DNA from: Paraglaciecola arctica | Lineage (GTDB): Bacteria > Pseudomonadota > Gammaproteobacteria > Enterobacterales > Alteromonadaceae | Direction of reading: 5' to 3' | Length of the DNA stretch: 59,194 bases | Assembly (NCBI RefSeq): GCF_018861065.1 | Contig: NZ_JAHKQO010000025.1 | Span: 1-59,194, forward strand | In this document: in pieces, positions 52,926-59,194 of the stretch | How the letters are laid out: each line of letters begins with the position of its first letter | How positions within the stretch are numbered: position 1 is the stretch's first letter | Translations under genes and position numbers: made by a program | Notes under the pieces: model-generated | What the model was told of the DNA's origin: nothing | What the model saw: the letters and a program-made list of their open reading frames with translations, nothing else | The model's database searches: none

Positions 52926-55037
52926 TCACTTTACATACACTCTATGTATATCACCTTCAATTGTTTTCAACTGACTCACTACCAAGCCTGACTGAGTGAC
53001 ATCATATTCATAATAACCATGAAGCTGATGACGAGATTCTAATTCTGACTTGGTTATTGAAAATTGCTGTAGATAAAACTGTCTGCTTTCGTTTGTGACA
53101 AAGAACAAATTATCTCCTCTAATTTGCGGATCAAAATAAGCATAGGGCATCAGTTTATTTAAATCTAAAGGCGTCAATTCAGCTTGCCGAACGGAATTTT
53201 TCGTTACATTCAAAATGGCGCTTAATGAGCTCGCATAAACTCTTCCGGTTGATTTTTCAATCATATAAATAGTGCTTAAATCATAGTGATCAGTGAAAAA
53301 GTACAGCCACCTTTTAAAAGCAACAGTATCTAGCTGATTATTGCCATTAAAAAAGGTATGGGGTTTTTCGGGGTCTTTTGTTGACACAACAAAGTCGTCA
53401 TTACTAAGCCAATTAATGTTGTGAATTTGTGTTTGGCTAGAAAAAATTTGGTAGGGTTTTAACTCAATAATGGGGGAGCTTAAATTAAGTAGTGTATTAA
53501 CAGGGATTTTCCAGACAGAGCTTTGGTCCGCGATCAGTAAATATTTATCGTTAGGAGAGACTTGAAGGTTAGTAAATACTTTATGCTCTTGAATGTTTAA
53601 TAGGTTTGTTGCCTCACCATTGGACAAGTCACCTAGGTAAACTTGATTTTTACCAGAACGACTAGATACAAAAAAGTAATAGGCTTGTTGATGAAGTAGT
53701 GCAGGAATTGTGTCGTATACAATCGAGTTATTGAACAGAGTTTGTGAGTCATCAAAAGCAAGTAACCTTTCTATATTAAAATTAACCTGCCGAGTGCCAA
53801 ATAAAAGTTGATCATCTTGAAACAAAGACATGTCATTAGAAAGATAATGACTAACATTTACTATTGTCGCTCCCTTATCGTCCTCGCTCGTTGCGGCAAC
53901 TTGGCTTCGCACAATTTGATGTGATGGAGGTGCGGTTGAGTAGAAAACATGTTCCGAATCATGGTCCCAAATGGCCTCGGTCACTAGATAATCAAACGTT
54001 TTATGGCGTGATAGCTTTTCGCGATTAATATCTAAAACATAGAAAGTGGTTTGATTAAGTGAATTGCTACTCATGATCAATAATCTATTGTTGTCGGGTG
54101 ACAAATCAATACTTAGATTACCTCTAGCTTCTGCTGCTGGCTGCTTAATTAGTTCGTGACTATCTTTTTGAATATCATACCGATACACCTGAAAAGAAGA
54201 CTGACCTGATTGACGTGCGGTGTAATAAATGATCTCAGCATCGTCATTTAACACTATGTCTTGTATCTGAATTGTCTGGCAACTAAAAATGGCGGTGATA
54301 TTGTCTAAGGTTTTAAATTGATTGAGCTTAGCCTTATAAATATTACATTGGGTGTCAAAATCAGCAGAAAAATACACATAAACCCCATCAGGCCTTTTGG
54401 TAGCGGCTATCAAGTGAGAAATGTCGTATTGGCCAATATTTACGTTTTTGACATGATTCGTTTGCACGTCCTTTATCCATAATGAGCTCTTAGATTGGCT
54501 TAGTTTTTGATTTAGAAATAAAATTTTGCCGCTGTTAGGGATTGCGCGTGGTGAAAAATCGACACCTTCTTCTCTGGTTACTTCTAAGCTTGTTAATGGG
54601 CGACTACTGTTATTTTCGTGGAGAAAAATAAATATCGCCAACAATATAACAACCAAGCCAACAAATGATGTCGTTACTAAAGGCGAGAATCGCGTGGTTC
54701 GCTTACTTAATGAGGAAGGAGCTTTCTCAGAAATTGTATTGACTGGGCAAATTAGTCGATAACCTTGCTTTGAAACCGTTTCCACGTACTTAACATTTTT
54801 CGGGTCATCGCCTAATAGTTTCCTTAAATTGGCGATATGCTTATTAACGGTATTGTCAGAAACAATTCTGCCTAACCAAAGATGTTCAATTAGGTCATCT
54901 CGAGTCACGATTTGGTCGGGATTATTGAGCAAATATACGAGTAACTGGAAAGTCTTCGGTTCAACTTCTACTAGGATTTCCCCCCGATATACTTTTGAGT
55001 TCGCTAAATCAATTTTAAAGTCACCTAGTTGCAACAT
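52926..55037 (-). CDS. Membrane-bound winged-helix (CadC/ToxR-like) regulator
   Basis: This protein of about 703 residues has a cytoplasmic N-terminal OmpR-type winged helix (VEPKTFQLLVYLLNNPDQIVTRDDLIEHLW, VNKHIANLRKLLGDD; YVETVSKQGYRLI), one transmembrane helix (LVTTSFVGLVVILLAIFIFL) and a large periplasmic part with beta-propeller-like repeats (ISHLIAATKRPDGVYVYFSAD and similar). CadC-like proteins sense signals and bind DNA from the membrane. I chose ATG 55037 (MLQLGDFKI); an in-frame TTG extends it by four residues. It is divergent from the beta-lactamase-like gene, its likely target. Confidence 0.85.
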   Translation of the reverse strand: MLQLGDFKIDLANSKVYRGEILVEVEPKTFQLLVYLLNNPDQIVTRDDLIEHLWLGRIVSDNTVNKHIANLRKLLGDDPKNVKYVETVSKQGYRLICPVNTISEKAPSSLSKRTTRFSPLVTTSFVGLVVILLAIFIFLHENNSSRPLTSLEVTREEGVDFSPRAIPNSGKILFLNQKLSQSKSSLWIKDVQTNHVKNVNIGQYDISHLIAATKRPDGVYVYFSADFDTQCNIYKAKLNQFKTLDNITAIFSCQTIQIQDIVLNDDAEIIYYTARQSGQSSFQVYRYDIQKDSHELIKQPAAEARGNLSIDLSPDNNRLLIMSSNSLNQTTFYVLDINREKLSRHKTFDYLVTEAIWDHDSEHVFYSTAPPSHQIVRSQVAATSEDDKGATIVNVSHYLSNDMSLFQDDQLLFGTRQVNFNIERLLAFDDSQTLFNNSIVYDTIPALLHQQAYYFFVSSRSGKNQVYLGDLSNGEATNLLNIQEHKVFTNLQVSPNDKYLLIADQSSVWKIPVNTLLNLSSPIIELKPYQIFSSQTQIHNINWLSNDDFVVSTKDPEKPHTFFNGNNQLDTVAFKRWLYFFTDHYDLSTIYMIEKSTGRVYASSLSAILNVTKNSVRQAELTPLDLNKLMPYAYFDPQIRGDNLFFVTNESRQFYLQQFSITKSELESRHQLHGYYEYDVTQSGLVVSQLKTIEGDIHRVYVK

Positions 55038-55226
55038 ATAGTGAATCAAGCCCTAAATAGATAATATCGATGTTATTTTGTCTTGTTTAATAACAAGTTT
55101 GAAGTTTTACTCTTTAAATAGATGAATAAATTCACTCTTTTTCACCTTTTATTCACCTATTCTTCATTACTCCAAGCCCAGAGAAATGTACGCTTTTTTT
55201 GCAAATTAATATTAAAGGAGGCATAT

Positions 55227-56618
55227 ATGAAAAATATAATTCAGGTGGCTATGGTCATATTTACAACACTTACCGTTGGTGGTGCTTTTGGCGCAGAGCA
55301 ACACGATTTAGCGAAAATAAAAAACGCCGCGACTGACATTGTTGAGCAATACAATAAACTTGGTTGGTTTAGCGGAACAGTGCTAATTGCGAAGGACGGT
55401 AAGGTGTTTCATCGCCAACAGGTTGGCATGCAATCACAAACGCTAGGTGTAAAAAATACTGCTAACACTCGATACAATATTGGGTCAATCATGAAAGCGT
55501 TTACTGCAGTATTAGTGTTACAACAGGTGCAATCGGGGCACCTTAAAACAACAGATACCTTAGATAAATTTAAATTAGGCTTTACCGACCCTGACACCGC
55601 CAAAATAACCATTGAGCACTTGCTATCACATCGTTCGGGCTTACCAGATATATTTAATGCCCAATACAGAGAAAACCCATTGGCATATGAAACGGTAACG
55701 CAACGACTACATTTACTGCTCGATACCACTTTATTGTTTCAACCAGGTACTCAAAAAAAGTATTCCAATTATGGTTACGTTGTTTTGGGCGCAATTTTAG
55801 AAAAAGTAACGGGACAATCATTTGAAACATTGCTGAATGACAATATATTTTCGCCAGCAAAATTAGTGAATTCGAGTTTCAAACCACTGACCAATCTACC
55901 TCAGCAGTCAACTCGATATACTTACCTGTATAACAATAGTCTAAAAGAAGTGGGAATTACTGAGCACCCAGGGCCAGATGGCGGTATAGAGTCAAGTGTC
56001 GATGACATTCATCAGTTTGTTCGTGCGCTATTTTATCGAGATGATCTGCTTAATCGTACACTTCCTAAAAACCGAAGCTTTTTCAAAATGGATCAAGATA
56101 GTTGGCGCTCATACGGTGGTGGTAGCGGTGTCAGTGCTGCAGTAGAAGTTGATCTAAAAAGAGGTTATGAAATAGTCGTTTTGGCTAACTCTGATAACCT
56201 CGTTGCTGAATTCATTTCACAAAGAATCCTGACTTTTATAAACACCGGAGAGTATTCTGAGATTAAGCCTAAAGCGTCTAATTTTGCTTATCAATACTAT
56301 CAAACGCAGCACCCTGAGCCGTCTTTTTCATTTTTTAAAGAGGCTTACCAAAAAGCGGGGTATAGTACTTTTATTGGCAAAATCTTAAATCAATTAGCAA
56401 TGGAGTTAATTACTGAACACCGCTGGAAAGAGGCGTTTGATGCGCTTAACTATTTACAGCTTTTATATCCCCAAGCGCCACAAGTATATGACAGTTTGTC
56501 CTTTGCATATTTTAAAAAAGAAGAGTACCAAGAAGCGAGGTTAACATTTGAAAAGGCTAAAGCATTATCACCAAACTTTAAAAGTGATTACAGTGCTAAT
56601 GACTATCAAAACGACTAG
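55227..56618 (+). CDS. Serine hydrolase, beta-lactamase class C / D-Ala-D-Ala peptidase fold
   Basis: This protein of about 463 residues has a signal peptide (VAMVIFTTLTVGGAFGA). It shows the SxxK nucleophile motif in NIGSIMKAFTAVL, the YxN motif in KKYSNYGYVVLG, and GGGSGVSAAV as a poor match to the third (K/H)TG box, so a true beta-lactamase is doubtful. A C-terminal TPR-like segment (residues about 395-455, WKEAFDALNYLQLLYP and YQEARLTFEKAKAL) is an added domain. ATG 55227 follows AAAGGAGG; the in-frame ATG at 55122 lacks this. It is divergent from the CadC-like regulator. Confidence 0.85.
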   Translation: MKNIIQVAMVIFTTLTVGGAFGAEQHDLAKIKNAATDIVEQYNKLGWFSGTVLIAKDGKVFHRQQVGMQSQTLGVKNTANTRYNIGSIMKAFTAVLVLQQVQSGHLKTTDTLDKFKLGFTDPDTAKITIEHLLSHRSGLPDIFNAQYRENPLAYETVTQRLHLLLDTTLLFQPGTQKKYSNYGYVVLGAILEKVTGQSFETLLNDNIFSPAKLVNSSFKPLTNLPQQSTRYTYLYNNSLKEVGITEHPGPDGGIESSVDDIHQFVRALFYRDDLLNRTLPKNRSFFKMDQDSWRSYGGGSGVSAAVEVDLKRGYEIVVLANSDNLVAEFISQRILTFINTGEYSEIKPKASNFAYQYYQTQHPEPSFSFFKEAYQKAGYSTFIGKILNQLAMELITEHRWKEAFDALNYLQLLYPQAPQVYDSLSFAYFKKEEYQEARLTFEKAKALSPNFKSDYSANDYQND

Positions 56619-56864
56619 ATGTTTTGCCAAGAAGGGTTTGTAATGCGTTGCTAGAATTAGCCAATTACAGATGCGTAAATCGAGTAGCGCTATCACTAAA
56701 ACTTTGTATCTAGTTAAAAATAAAAACCGTGAGTTGCCAACTAGGTACAAAGTAACCAGTGTTTTAATTATGAAGTTGTGGATCTAAAGAACTAGCTCTG
56801 AAATGAAAGCAGCATGTATTTAGAGGCTAAATACTATAAGTTCCTATTTATTTTACCTTGCCCT

Positions 56865-57002
56865 TTACGTACACAAGTCTTCGATAATACGGCTGACACA
56901 GCGTGATTTACGGGCGATGCAGGTGTAATTGTATTGCCCATGCAAAATAAACCAGTGGTGTACACTTACCTTGAACAAAGAAGAGGGCAAGTTGCTGTCT
57001 TC
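56865..57002 (-). pseudogene. nth: C-terminal fragment of endonuclease III (nth), decayed
   Basis: The frame from about 57002 down to TAA 56865 encodes a peptide with LFKVSVHHWFILHGQY and CIARKSRCVSRIIEDLC. E. coli Nth ends with FKVDCHHWLILHGRYTCIARKPRCGSCIIEDLC-type sequence, where four Cys bind a 4Fe-4S cluster. Three of the four Cys remain here; the third is Arg. Only about 45 residues of roughly 210 are present and no start exists. It abuts the integrase remnant on the same strand, so a deletion or recombination fused them. Confidence 0.75.
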
Positions 57003-57027
57003 ACAAAAAAGAAACAGTCTCCATAAC

Positions 57028-57437
57028 TCACAAACCACTGCCATACATTAGTCCTGCAATTAAATTGTATCGCTTGGTTAACTTTGGCATCAATAACTTC
57101 ACTTCATCTTTTGTCATGACAACAGGTAATTTAGCTTGTCGCTTAGAGCGCACAAAATTTAGATTTAACGACAGTTCGTTTTTGACTATGTGCTTATATA
57201 AAAACGCCAAAGCATTTAGTGCAGTAGCTTGAGAGCTTGGTGCGACATTGTTTTTTAATACTAAATGTTCAAGATAGATTTCAACTTCATTATTGCCCAT
57301 CGAGGCAGGGTGTCGTTTTTGGTGAAAATGAATAAATGACGTTATCCATTTTAAATAAGTTTCAATCGTTTTTTAGGAGTATTGTCTGGTTAACATATAG
57401 TCAACTATGTACTGTAAATATGGGATTTAGTTTTCAT
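57028..57437 (-). pseudogene. intI: Inactivated integron integrase (IntI), N-terminal part
   Basis: Reading from ATG 57437, the first codons (MKTKS) need a one-base frameshift near 57423, after which the sequence reads YLQYIVDYMLTRQYS, then an in-frame TAA (57373-57375), then KTIETYLKWITSFIHFHQKRHP and MGNNEVEIYLEHLV, up to LPVVMTKDEVKLLM and LMYGSGL. A TGA at 57028-57030 replaces the Arg that follows GSGL in IntI (next: VME). The C-terminal catalytic part is missing. This matches the tyrosine-recombinase IntI of chromosomal integrons. No active enzyme can be made. Confidence 0.85.
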
Positions 57438-57455
57438 TTTATCTATTCGCCAAGG

Positions 57456-57471
57456 CTGTTTGTTTATACAG
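57456..57471. promoter_or_regulatory. Perfect LexA (SOS) box upstream of the intI remnant
   Basis: CTGTTTGTTTATACAG matches CTGT-N8-ACAG exactly and lies 19 bases upstream of the remnant's first ATG. Integron integrase promoters are known LexA targets. Confidence 0.8.
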
Positions 57472-57658
57472 TGCAATGCAGTTTCCCCCATATTTAGGAA
57501 AATGAGCGAATCGCGCACTTTTGTAGAGTAAAAAATTTCTAAATGAATAAATTTTTCTATAGATAGCAATGTGTTATGAAATTTGTTAAAAATAGTAAAA
57601 TTAAGAAAGTGCGCGACTTGTAAATAGAAATATGCGCGGTTAGCGCACTATTAAATTG
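57472..57658. other. attI-like region between intI and the first cassette
   Basis: This A+T-rich stretch carries an 11-bp perfect inverted repeat (TCGCGCACTTT at 57511-57521, complement at 57606-57616) with an 84-base spacer. A further GCGCACT lies near 57643, and it ends at the G of the GTT core (57658-57660). No attI consensus can be confirmed by eye. The cassette promoter would be here or in the intI remnant. Confidence 0.55.
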
Positions 57659-57678
57659 TTAGCCCCAAGGAATTTATA

Positions 57679-58299
57679 ATGAGTCATATTGAATTAGGGA
57701 TTGTTTACCACCCTTGTCCAGAGGAATTGGAAGAGTTTTCTTCGGCGGTATCGAAATTGACAGGCTTGACGCCTAGAGAGGAGAAACTATTTGGATTTGC
57801 AGGACCAAATGAAGTCGTTCAAATTATTCTTGATACCGTTTCATGGGCACTTCTATTTAAAGGTTCAGCTGCATTTTTAGGTACAAAATTTCTATCAAGT
57901 TATGTTTCAGAGCTTGGCAAGCAAGCAGCAACAAAAACGATTGAAACTTTTGGTTCAAAAGAAGATAAAGATAAAGAAATATTTCTTGAGCTTGTTGAGG
58001 CAATAATTAAGCTTCGACAAAAAGGGCAAACAGTAACAGTCGCGGTTAAGTTAATTGACACTCCGAGAAATGCTGGCTTTGTTATTGAAACAGAAGACCC
58101 CAAAGAGATAGCTGAGCAGATGTCATTAGTAGCCTTATATACTGAGGATATTCAAAAACGTTACGAAGAGCTAAAAAGAGAAGATGATAAGGTCAGTAAG
58201 ACCGGTAACAATCCAGACATGAGTTTGAAAATAGAAATTACCGATGGTGGCAAAGTCCTTTTAATGGGGAATGAGGTTGTTTTGAGTAAAAAGGGCTAA
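57679..58299 (+). CDS. Integron cassette 1 protein, unknown
   Basis: This 206-residue protein has its ATG seven bases after AAGGAA and 20 bases from the cassette start, as is typical. Residues about 45-75 form one or two amphipathic-to-hydrophobic helices (VVQIILDTVSWALLFKGSAAFLG), and the rest is charged and helical (EDKDKEIFLELVEAIIKLRQK). The C terminus (MSLKIEITDGGKVLLMGNEVV) is strand-like. The protein matches no family I recognise. Its stop TAA lies inside the attC core (GGCTAAC). Confidence 0.8.
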   Translation: MSHIELGIVYHPCPEELEEFSSAVSKLTGLTPREEKLFGFAGPNEVVQIILDTVSWALLFKGSAAFLGTKFLSSYVSELGKQAATKTIETFGSKEDKDKEIFLELVEAIIKLRQKGQTVTVAVKLIDTPRNAGFVIETEDPKEIAEQMSLVALYTEDIQKRYEELKREDDKVSKTGNNPDMSLKIEITDGGKVLLMGNEVVLSKKG

Positions 58300-58374
58300 C
58301 AAACACATTAAAAATCGCCCGCAAAAAGCGCGGGCTGGACTCGCTTCCGCTCGCCTTTTATGTGGGCGTTATAA
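58294..58374 (+). repeat. attC site of cassette 1
   Basis: The R'' core GGCTAAC opens it and the R' core GTTATAA closes it. Between are the weak pairing ACACAT / ATGTGG and a strong inner hairpin around CGCCCGC / GCGCGGGC. Length about 81 bases. Confidence 0.85.
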
Positions 58375-58390
58375 GCCATAAGGAAGGTTG

Positions 58391-58741
58391 GTGGATAAAT
58401 CGACAATAGGGAAGCTAGATGCCTTAAGTGTTTTTATTACTTGGGCGCTACTAATTTCACTTTTGAGCACTTTGGCATATTTAAAGATTTTTGCTGATCC
58501 AAACTCAAGTGCTGAAATTCTTGTTTATTTATTTGGCGCTTTCTTTATTGCTGCGTTATGTCACGTAATATTAGCGTATTTTAATCGCTGCCCTCATTGC
58601 AGAAAATGTTTGACTGTTCAGGGTTTTAAACCACCTCATCCTGCTTCAAGTGGTAGTTGGGACAAAGTAGTGTGGCATTGGTTTTCAGGTTCAATTGCTT
58701 GTATTCATTGCGGGCAAAAGGTTGATACAAATGGCTTATAA
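58391..58741 (+). CDS. Integron cassette 2 protein: two-helix membrane protein with zinc ribbon
   Basis: This 116-residue protein (GTG start behind AAGGAAGG; a TTG start three bases earlier is equally possible) has two hydrophobic segments (residues about 10-32 and 40-62), then a Cys4 zinc-ribbon-like pair CPHCRKC...CIHCGQK in a soluble tail. No close family is recognised. The stop TAA overlaps the attC core (TTATAAC). Integron cassettes often carry small membrane proteins of unknown role. Confidence 0.75.
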   Translation: MDKSTIGKLDALSVFITWALLISLLSTLAYLKIFADPNSSAEILVYLFGAFFIAALCHVILAYFNRCPHCRKCLTVQGFKPPHPASSGSWDKVVWHWFSGSIACIHCGQKVDTNGL

Positions 58742-58810
58742 CAAGCCAAGTCAGCGGGAATTTTACTCGCTGAACAACGCTCATAAAATCCCCTGCTTGG
58801 GGCGTTATGT
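58736..58810 (+). repeat. attC site of cassette 2
   Basis: R'' TTATAAC and R' GTTATGT frame imperfect inverted repeats: CAAG.CAG.GGG.ATTTTA on the left against TAAAAT.CCC.CTG.CTTG on the right. The layout with extrahelical bases is characteristic of attC. Length about 75 bases. Confidence 0.9.
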
Positions 58811-58830
58811 TGCAAATGGATTCTTTTTGA

Positions 58831-59148
58831 ATGTCACCAATTAAGCAAAAGAGAAGTGGTGTAGCAATTTACCTAGCACTTATAGGTTTATCTACTTTTA
58901 AAATTGTTGGCTTTGTTTTAGGGGCGATTTTGGGTGCTCTAATTGCTTTCTATACCACGGAATTTTCATCCCCTCCTTTTGTTGAACTAGCGGCTTGGTG
59001 TATTACTTTTTCCCTTTTGGGATTATTCATAGGTGTAATAGCTGATATGCAGCATTCAGGTAATGAAAAGCGTAGCGGTGATGTTGGTTCAACTGATCCT
59101 AAGTTTTCAGCACCCGATTCAGGAAGTGATGGAGGTGGAGGTGACTAA
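58831..59148 (+). CDS. Integron cassette 3 protein: small membrane protein
   Basis: This 105-residue protein has two transmembrane segments (residues about 12-42 and 50-70) and a polar tail with Ser/Asp/Gly (DSGSDGGGGD). A four-codon mini-ORF (ATG at 58816, TGA at 58828-58830) ends immediately before the ATG, which lacks a strong Shine-Dalgarno site; re-initiation after the mini-ORF could feed translation. No family is recognised. Its attC begins ten bases after the stop. Confidence 0.75.
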   Translation: MSPIKQKRSGVAIYLALIGLSTFKIVGFVLGAILGALIAFYTTEFSSPPFVELAAWCITFSLLGLFIGVIADMQHSGNEKRSGDVGSTDPKFSAPDSGSDGGGGD

Positions 59149-59151
59149 GCA

Positions 59152-59194
59152 ACATAACAACTTTACCTAGACACCAACAACTTTACCTAGACAC
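59152..59194 (+). repeat. Start of attC site of cassette 3 (cut by window edge)
   Basis: The core ACATAAC is complementary to GTTATGT at this cassette's start. It is followed by a 20-base unit containing AACTTTACCTAGACACC repeated twice, running to the window edge. The unit repetition is unusual for an attC. Confidence 0.6.

Larger units (their letters stand above)
57028..59194 (+). mobile_element. Chromosomal integron: intI remnant, attI region and at least three gene cassettes
   Basis: Three short genes on the + strand, each lacking its own obvious promoter, lie between core sites GTTAGCC (57658), GTTATAA (58368) and GTTATGT (58804). Each core site is complementary to the start of the same cassette's attC (GGCTAAC, TTATAAC, ACATAAC). 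This inverse-core rule defines integron cassettes. Cassette limits are 57659-58368, 58369-58804 and 58805 to beyond the window. Confidence 0.9.

Noticed and set aside
56619-56864. Additional decayed integron cassette or IS between the serine hydrolase and nth fragment
   Set aside because: I found no core site, inverted repeat ends or transposase frame in these 246 bases.
58391-58741. Cassette 2 as a known resistance gene
   Set aside because: The small two-helix zinc-ribbon protein matches no resistance family such as Qac (four helices, no Cys pair).

Overview
The window comes from a chromosome of a marine gammaproteobacterium of the order Alteromonadales (Glaciecola/Paraglaciecola/Alteromonas-like). 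I base this on gene content and two conserved gene neighbourhoods, not on a database search. One is ppnN-queF-syd-csrB-yqcC-truC-yqcA, the E. coli order with csrB in the same syd/yqcC gap. The other is rpsT / murJ-ribF-ileS-lspA-fkpB-ispH followed by type IV pilus minor pilin genes, as in Pseudomonas. The base composition is moderately A+T-rich throughout.

Layout. 1-2.9 kb: the start of a secreted Gly/Ala- and Asp-Thr-repeat protein (YjbE-like, cut by the window edge), then ugd-galU for UDP-glucuronate supply to an exopolysaccharide. 2.9-14.3 kb: housekeeping block with a ComEA-like protein, a degenerate HDOD protein, two DUF3192 paralogues, ppnN, queF, syd, a GNAT enzyme, a CsrB-type regulatory RNA with about 33 GGA motifs and an upstream GacA/UvrY box, DUF3301/DUF3549 genes, yqcC-truC-flavodoxin and rpsT. 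14.5-21.9 kb: murJ and the ribF-ileS-lspA-fkpB-ispH operon. 21.9-32.2 kb: ten type IV pilus genes, comprising an extra pseudopilin set (FimT-, PilW-, PilX- and PilV-like) and then the canonical pilV-pilW-pilX-pilY1-pilE operon; a pilin-like gene faces the other way next to ispH.

32.3-43.5 kb: accessory metabolism. It holds a YwbE protein, a lipase-like lipoprotein, an SDR/AraC divergent pair, an S46 dipeptidyl-peptidase, a folate-independent methionine synthase pair (mesX-mesD), a TSUP transporter and a MetR-like regulator. Near-consensus MetR boxes lie before both mesX and the regulator. Two stretches carry a dispersed 82-bp inverted-end repeat. 43.6-49.0 kb: a copper-handling island with two small Cys-rich exported proteins, a His-rich TonB-dependent receptor and a multicopper oxidase fused to a C-terminal beta-strand domain. 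49.3-56.6 kb: an alpha/beta hydrolase, an ECF sigma factor preceded by an overlapping 30-codon leader ORF, a possible anti-sigma membrane protein, and a membrane-bound winged-helix regulator divergent from a class-C beta-lactamase-like hydrolase.

56.9-59.2 kb: the most striking region, a sedentary chromosomal integron. A decayed integron integrase (frameshift, two nonsense codons, C-terminal loss) abuts a fragment of endonuclease III. A perfect LexA box sits just upstream of the dead integrase. An attI-like region follows, then three promoterless gene cassettes, all on the + strand. Each cassette starts with a GTT-type core site whose reverse complement begins that cassette's attC. The cassette array runs off the right edge.
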